Positions 59,557 through 64,000 of a DNA stretch of 64,000 nt are shown here, piece after piece. A program made the position numbers and the translations under genes. Source of the DNA: Halobacterium wangiae (GTDB taxonomy: Archaea; Halobacteriota; Halobacteria; Halobacteriales; Halobacteriaceae); assembly GCF_021249345.1 (NCBI RefSeq), contig NZ_CP089588.1:1984001-2048000 (forward strand), given 5' to 3'. Below the pieces are notes generated by a model. That model was not told the origin of the DNA. It was given only the letters and a program-made list of their open reading frames with translations, and ran no database searches. The stretch's first letter is position 1. Each line of letters begins with the position of its first letter.

Positions 59557-60636
59557 ATGGACGAGAGAGTCCGCCGACACGCGGAGATCCTGGTCGAGTT
59601 CTCCGCCGAGGTGGAGCGAGGAGACATGGTCCAGATTCACGCACCGAAGGAAGCCGAGGACCTCGTCGTGGCGCTGTACGAGCAACTTGGCGAGGTGGGC
59701 GCACGCCCCACGACCCACTGGCGCCTCGGCCCCGCGTCACGGGCGTACAGCCTTGCGATGGACGCCGAGGATTACGTGACCAAGGAGCACGCGCTCGCCG
59801 AGATGGAGGAGACTGACGTGGTGTTCCTGATCATCGGGGGCGGGAACCCCTACGAGACGACCGACGTGCCGCCGTCGAAGAGCCAGGCGGCGGGCCGCGC
59901 GAACAAGCCCATCTTGGAGGAGCGCCTCGACAAGCGCTGGGTAATCACGACCCACCCGACGGCCGCCGGCGCACAGGAGGCCGAGATGAGCACCGCCGCC
60001 TACGAGACGCTCGTCTACGACGCGATGGACAAGGACTGGCAGGCCCAGTACGAACACCAGGCCCAGATGGTCGAGATTCTCGACGACGCCGAGGAGGTAC
60101 GCATCGTCTCCGGGGAGGAGACGGACCTCACGATGAGTGTCGCGGGGATGCGGGGCGCCAACGACTACGGGAAACAGAACATGCCGGCCGGCGAGGCGTT
60201 CACCAGTCCGGTGCCGGACAGCGTCGAGGGGACTGTACGCTTCGACAAGCCACTGCTGCGACAGGGCAACGAGATAGTAGACGCCTACCTCGAGTTCGAG
60301 GGCGGCGAGGTCGTCGACTTCGAGGCGGCGAAGAACGAGGACGTCCTCGAGGGAATCCTCGACACGGACGAGGGTGCGAGGCGTCTCGGCGAGCTGGGCA
60401 TCGGGATGAACCGGGACATCGACCGGTTCACGTACAACATGCTGTTCGACGAGAAGATGGGTGACACCGTCCACCTCGCGGTAGGTGCCGCCATCGAGGA
60501 GTGCGTCCCCGGGGGCATGGAGTTCAACGACTCCGCGGTGCACGTCGACATGATCGTCGACATGAGCGAGGACTCGTACATCGAGGTCGACGGCGACGTG
60601 GTGCAGCGCGACGGCGCGTTCAGATTCGAGGAGTAG
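59557..60636 (+). CDS. M29-family aminopeptidase (paralogue 2)
   Basis: 359 residues, tandem copy of the gene at 58355, with the same landmarks (VSGEETDLTMSVAG, GELGIGMNRDIDRFTYNML, GDTVHLAVGAAIEE, SAVHVDMIVDM). N-terminal halves are clearly diverged (for example IIGGGNPYETTDVPPSKSQA versus IGIRGAANVSEMN), so substrate range may differ. A 110-bp gap and independent start suggest separate translation. The conserved tracts point to recombination between the copies. Confidence 0.94.
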   Translation: MDERVRRHAEILVEFSAEVERGDMVQIHAPKEAEDLVVALYEQLGEVGARPTTHWRLGPASRAYSLAMDAEDYVTKEHALAEMEETDVVFLIIGGGNPYETTDVPPSKSQAAGRANKPILEERLDKRWVITTHPTAAGAQEAEMSTAAYETLVYDAMDKDWQAQYEHQAQMVEILDDAEEVRIVSGEETDLTMSVAGMRGANDYGKQNMPAGEAFTSPVPDSVEGTVRFDKPLLRQGNEIVDAYLEFEGGEVVDFEAAKNEDVLEGILDTDEGARRLGELGIGMNRDIDRFTYNMLFDEKMGDTVHLAVGAAIEECVPGGMEFNDSAVHVDMIVDMSEDSYIEVDGDVVQRDGAFRFEE

Positions 60637-60790
60637 CGTGGTTCGCAGCGAGTGAGCGAAGCGAACGGGTGAGAGCTACGGAAACATCGAACGGTGGACG
60701 CAGTGAGCCGTGAGGACGGGTTCGAGGGGGAGCTGTTCTCACCGCAGGCTCCCGCGACGCGAACCGGGCAGCGGCCCGGGAAAGGAGGGC

Positions 60791-61951
60791 CTAGTCGTCC
60801 AGGTTCGAGTCGTCTCTGTCGGGGCCGCCCGATCCGGAGTCACCGAAGTCCGAGCCGCCGGTCCCCGAGTCACTGAAGTCGGTGTCGTCGGTCTCCGAGC
60901 TGCCGAAGTCGGAGCCGCCGGTTCCGGAACTACCGCTGCTGGAACTGCTCCCGCCGTCCGACTTCGCCGCGTCGCGGGCGGAGGACATCCAGTCGTCGAT
61001 GTTCTCCTGGACGTAGTCCTGTCCGCCGAGGCCGAGGGCGACGCCGGCGCCGATGGCCAGCGCGATGGCGGCTGCGCCGAAGAACGCGGCGATGAACGCC
61101 GTGAACAGGCTCGCGAGGATGAACGTCTCGAAGCCGATGGCGGTCAGCGCTATCGTGATCGTGATGTAGTAGATGAGCAGTTTCACCGCGAGGCCGGCGT
61201 ACCGCGTCGCTGCACCGTCGTCGCTGTGGGCGATCATGTCGCCGACGCGTTCGGCGACCCAGATGCCGACGATGAGCGCGGCGAGCCCGCCGACGAGCGC
61301 CGGCAGGTAGCTCGCGAACGTGTCGAGGAGTTCCGTCAGCGCGTCGATCTCGACGATGTCGGCGACCGCGAGCAGGGTGAGCAGGTAGATGTAGTAGGTG
61401 ACGAGCAGGCCGATGATGCGCCCGAACTCGCCCTCCTGGTCGCCGAACTGCTCGAGGGGCGTGTTGCGGAGGCGGGGGCCGATGTTGAACCCGCTGACCA
61501 CGTCAGCGACGATGTCGCCGACGACCCGGCCCACGATGAACCCTACGATGAGCAGGGCGACTGCGCCGAAGATGACCGGGATGTAGGAGCTGAGGTTCGC
61601 GAGCAGCTCCGAGAGCTGTGGGATGTCGAGGACGTTGGCCGCCGCGACCAGCGCGATGAAGTAGATGTAGTAGGCGACGAGTTTGCCCAGCGCGCGGGCG
61701 ATTCCGTCCCCTTCACCTCTTTCCGACATCCCCTCGACGGCCGTTCCACGAGTGTACTTCCCGATGCCAATACGGTCGATGACCCGGGTGACGAGCGCCC
61801 CGACGATGCGCCCGATGATGTAGCCGATGACGAGGATGACGATCGCGCTGAGGATCGTCGGCAGGTACGCGATCACCTCGGCGATCGTCTCCTCGATCGC
61901 CTGCGGTATCGATTCTTGTAGCGGCGTTATCGCCGTCCCAGTGGGTCTCAT
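60791..61951 (-). CDS. TM-helix-repeat (mechanosensitive-channel-like) membrane protein
   Basis: 386 residues with three repeats of a conserved transmembrane-helix unit: YLPTILSAIVILVIGYIIGR, YIPVIFGAVALLIVGFIVGR and YLPALVGGLAALIVGIWVAE, each followed by a YYIYxxxL helix. A fourth hydrophobic region ends near VALGLGGQDYVQENIDDW. This matches the TM_helix (PF05552-type) repeat family related to small-conductance channels, without a recognisable MscS beta domain. The 55-residue C-terminal tail is low-complexity Gly/Ser/Asp with repeated SDFG units and is probably cytoplasmic and disordered. Confidence 0.9.
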   Translation of the reverse strand: MRPTGTAITPLQESIPQAIEETIAEVIAYLPTILSAIVILVIGYIIGRIVGALVTRVIDRIGIGKYTRGTAVEGMSERGEGDGIARALGKLVAYYIYFIALVAAANVLDIPQLSELLANLSSYIPVIFGAVALLIVGFIVGRVVGDIVADVVSGFNIGPRLRNTPLEQFGDQEGEFGRIIGLLVTYYIYLLTLLAVADIVEIDALTELLDTFASYLPALVGGLAALIVGIWVAERVGDMIAHSDDGAATRYAGLAVKLLIYYITITIALTAIGFETFILASLFTAFIAAFFGAAAIALAIGAGVALGLGGQDYVQENIDDWMSSARDAAKSDGGSSSSSGSSGTGGSDFGSSETDDTDFSDSGTGGSDFGDSGSGGPDRDDSNLDD

Positions 61952-62050
61952 AATGCTTTGAATACTAAATCTCGCTGAGGCATTGTTACACGCAGTCTGT
62001 GCGGATTACAGTCCCATTACTCGGACCCCCGGTCATCCAGGAGTCGTGTC

Positions 62051-62059
62051 AAAAAAAAA
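62051..62059 (-). terminator. T9 intrinsic terminator
   Basis: Nine consecutive A on + read as T9 in the minus-strand transcript, 32-40 nt after the stop of the gene ending at 62091. Oligo-T tracts without a hairpin are sufficient for archaeal termination. It is the longest homopolymer I noticed in the window. Confidence 0.7.
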
Positions 62060-62090
62060 GACGTAGGGCGCCGTTCGCCGTCCCCTCTTT

Positions 62091-62738
62091 CTACACCACG
62101 TCGCCGCGTACCGTCATCCCTTCCGAGCGCGCCCGCCGCTCCTTGACGGCCTCGGCGGCAGTCTCGGCCTCCGCCTCGTCCATGCCGAGCATCTCCAGGG
62201 CGCCCGTCAGAGTCGGGAAGACGAGTTCGCCGCTCCGGAGTTTGGCGAACGCGTCCTCGCTGCGCTGGCCGTCCACCCAGAGGCAGACGCCGCGTGGGTC
62301 CAGCACCTGCTCGTAGTTCCCCGTCGCCCGCGCGCCCTCCAGTCGCTGGGTGACGTTGTCCTCGAAGCCCGCGTTGCACACCTCGACGTGGATGGGTTCG
62401 TCCTCGTCGACGAGGTGGGCGGCGAGACACTGCTCGGGCGCCACGTGTCCGTTCTCGTTCGCCCGGAGGTGCTCGGGGTTGGCGTCGGCCCACGACGCGC
62501 GCACCGTCTTCCCGACGCCCCTGACGCCGTACTCGCGTTCGAACTCCGCGGCGCGGTCGGCGTCGTCGCCGCGCAGCAGGATGTCCTTCGTGAGGTAGAC
62601 GTCGAGGCGTTCGACGGGGTCCAGCCCCAGCGCCACGTCGCCGTACACCCACACCTGCCGCACGGGCACGGGCTGCTCCTCGTCAACGACAGTGTCGACG
62701 AGTTCCTCGACACGGTCGACGGCGGCTTCGCGGTCCAT
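62091..62738 (-). CDS. Conserved haloarchaeal hypothetical protein
   Basis: 215 residues from ATG 62738 (MDREAAVDRVEELVDTVV). Predicted soluble, acidic, mixed alpha/beta. Distinctive stretches are VWVYGDVALGLDPVERLDVY, LRANENGHVAPEQCLAAHLV, IHVEVCNAGFEDNVTQRLEG and VDGQRSEDAFAKLRSGELVF. I recall such proteins as widely conserved in haloarchaea with an uncharacterised DUF, but cannot assign a function. The VYGDVALGLDP segment is mildly reminiscent of nucleotidyltransferase cores. It is divergent from the MFS gene at 62827 and ends at a T9 terminator. Confidence 0.9.
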   Translation of the reverse strand: MDREAAVDRVEELVDTVVDEEQPVPVRQVWVYGDVALGLDPVERLDVYLTKDILLRGDDADRAAEFEREYGVRGVGKTVRASWADANPEHLRANENGHVAPEQCLAAHLVDEDEPIHVEVCNAGFEDNVTQRLEGARATGNYEQVLDPRGVCLWVDGQRSEDAFAKLRSGELVFPTLTGALEMLGMDEAEAETAAEAVKERRARSEGMTVRGDVV

Positions 62739-62826
62739 TGCTCGGACGTTACCCGCGCAGGCCGAAGAGCGTTGCGTACTTCCGGGAACCCGAACAATTT
62801 CGACCCCGCGGAGCCACTCCTCGCAC

Positions 62827-64000
62827 ATGGCAGCGGAGTCCGAGGAGTCCGTGGACGCCTTCGACTCCTACCGGCAGTTCTTCGCGCTCGAACCCGACGT
62901 GCTCGTGCTCTCGGTGGCGATGCTCGTGTTCAGCCTCGCCTTCCAGATGACGACGCGCTACGTCCCCGAGTACATGTACACGCTCGGTGCCGGCGCGGGC
63001 ATTGTCGGTCTCTACGGCAGTCTCGGCAACCTGATCTCGGCAGTGTATCCCTACCCTGGTGGCGCTGTCTCCGACCGCGTCGGCTCCCGGGTCGCGCTCA
63101 CCGCGTTCGCCGTCGTCACCACCATCGGGTTCGTCGTGTGGGCGCTCGCGCCCTCGCTCCCCGGCTTCGACCTCCCCGTCGTGTCGCTCGCTGGCGTCGA
63201 AGTCGGCGGTTCTGTCGGGCCGTGGGTGTGGGTGTTCGTCGGTCTGCTGTTGACGCAGGCTTGGAAGTCCTTCGGTCTCGGCGCGACGTTCGCCATCGTC
63301 AAGCAGAGCGTCGCCCCGAACCGCCTCGCGATGGGGTTCGCGAGCACCGAGATCTTCCGCCGCGTCGGCTTCCTGCTCGGTCCCGCCATCGCCGCCGTCG
63401 TGCTCGCGGTCTACGAGTTCCAGGTCGGCTTCCAGTACGTCCTCCTGCTCGCCGCCGGCTTCGCCGCGGTCGCCACCGTCGCCCAGCACGTGCTGTACGA
63501 CGCTAGCGAGGACACCGTCGGCGACTCCTTCGAGGGCCTCGACACGATCCGCCGCGACCTCCGGACCCTCCCCGAGACGCTGCGCCCGCTGCTCGTCGCG
63601 GACACCCTGATACGGTTCGCGAACGGCATGGTGTACGTGTTCTTCGTCGTCGTCGTCACGCGCTACCTCGGGGTCGGCTTCACGGGGTTCGGCGTCTCCA
63701 TCGGCCCCGCGTCGTTCTTCGGCGTGCTCCTCTCCGTCGAGATGGCCGTCGCCATCCTCACGAAGGTCCCCGTCTCGAAACTCGCCGAGCGAACGGGCCT
63801 CAAACCGGTCGTCGGCCTCGGCTTCCTCGTCTACGCGACCTTCCCCGCCATGCTCATCTTCGCGCCCGCCGACCAGTGGGCGCTCGTCGCGTTGTTCGCG
63901 TACTCCGGGCTCCGGTTCGCCGGCCTGCCCGCGCACAAGGCGCTCATCGTTGGTCCGGCCGAACGCGACGCTGGCGGCCGCGTCACGGGGACGTACTACC
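62827..64000 (+). CDS. MFS transporter (3' end outside window)
   Basis: 391 residues visible from ATG 62827, frame open at the window end. A hydrophilic acidic N-terminus (MAAESEESVDAFDSYRQFF) precedes the membrane helices. Loop motif GGAVSDRVGSRVAL and half-way helix FRRVGFLLGPAIAAVVLAV are MFS-like; the second half begins near LRPLLVADTLIRFANGMVYV and has VPVSKLAERTGLKPVVGL. Substrate unknown. Confidence 0.92.
   Translation, partial: MAAESEESVDAFDSYRQFFALEPDVLVLSVAMLVFSLAFQMTTRYVPEYMYTLGAGAGIVGLYGSLGNLISAVYPYPGGAVSDRVGSRVALTAFAVVTTIGFVVWALAPSLPGFDLPVVSLAGVEVGGSVGPWVWVFVGLLLTQAWKSFGLGATFAIVKQSVAPNRLAMGFASTEIFRRVGFLLGPAIAAVVLAVYEFQVGFQYVLLLAAGFAAVATVAQHVLYDASEDTVGDSFEGLDTIRRDLRTLPETLRPLLVADTLIRFANGMVYVFFVVVVTRYLGVGFTGFGVSIGPASFFGVLLSVEMAVAILTKVPVSKLAERTGLKPVVGLGFLVYATFPAMLIFAPADQWALVALFAYSGLRFAGLPAHKALIVGPAERDAGGRVTGTYY

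Noticed and set aside
62051-62059. A9 run as a possible promoter element
   Set aside because: Its position just after a minus-strand stop codon fits a T-tract terminator better.

Overview
The window is chromosomal DNA of a halophilic archaeon (class Halobacteria). It is GC-rich with GTC/GAC/GAG-heavy codons and strongly acidic proteins. Start codons commonly sit about 25-30 nt after TATA-like boxes (leaderless mRNAs). Archaeal markers include ribosomal protein L15e, RIO2 kinase, NucS/EndoMS, CobY, CbiZ and a Tat-type lipoprotein signal. I cannot name the genus. No rRNA, tRNA, CRISPR array or intact insertion sequence was seen.

Region 1 (1-28000) is an accessory catabolic island. Two IclR regulators come first, then an ABC sugar-type importer: the ATPase on +, the lipoprotein and two permeases on -, converging on it. 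Next come many short operons that mix two themes. The first theme is uronate chemistry: three GH105/GH88-type unsaturated glycuronyl hydrolases, a KdgF-like cupin, an HpcH/HpaI aldolase and a 2-oxoglutarate-semialdehyde-type aldehyde dehydrogenase. The second is CoA chemistry: an AMP-forming acyl-CoA ligase, two crotonases, a MaoC hydratase, an acyl-CoA dehydrogenase and a family III CoA transferase. Two VOC proteins, an aldo/keto reductase, an atypical SDR, a cytidine-deaminase-like protein and three transporters complete it. The likely theme is import and breakdown of unsaturated uronate oligosaccharides, plus activation of an organic acid whose identity is unknown. Candidate operators lie near the IclR gene and the ABC ATPase gene.

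Region 2 (about 28000-29090) is a gene-poor, locally AT-rich gap.

Region 3 (29090-43100) is housekeeping. nucS and mutS abut tail to tail and are followed by GtrA, a MutS5/MutS2-like ATPase, a DUF21 membrane protein, a 53-residue zinc-type protein and a wHTH-GNAT fusion. Then comes a ferredoxin-fixA-fixB-fixCX electron-transfer operon, L15e with a hairpin-bearing leader, and a membrane protein with an Mrr-like domain.

Region 4 (43140-51226) holds a secreted surface protein and a tightly overlapping cobamide salvage/late-synthesis operon (CobT-like, CobA, HAD, CbiB, CobS, CobY, CobD, CbiZ).

Region 5 (51313-64000) holds RIO2, a CNNM/CBS transporter, a tandem-domain UspA, a lipoate ligase-like protein, a peroxiredoxin, endonuclease IV, a methyltransferase, two tandem M29 aminopeptidases with near-identical DNA tracts, a TM-helix-repeat channel-like protein, a haloarchaeal hypothetical and an MFS transporter cut by the window end.
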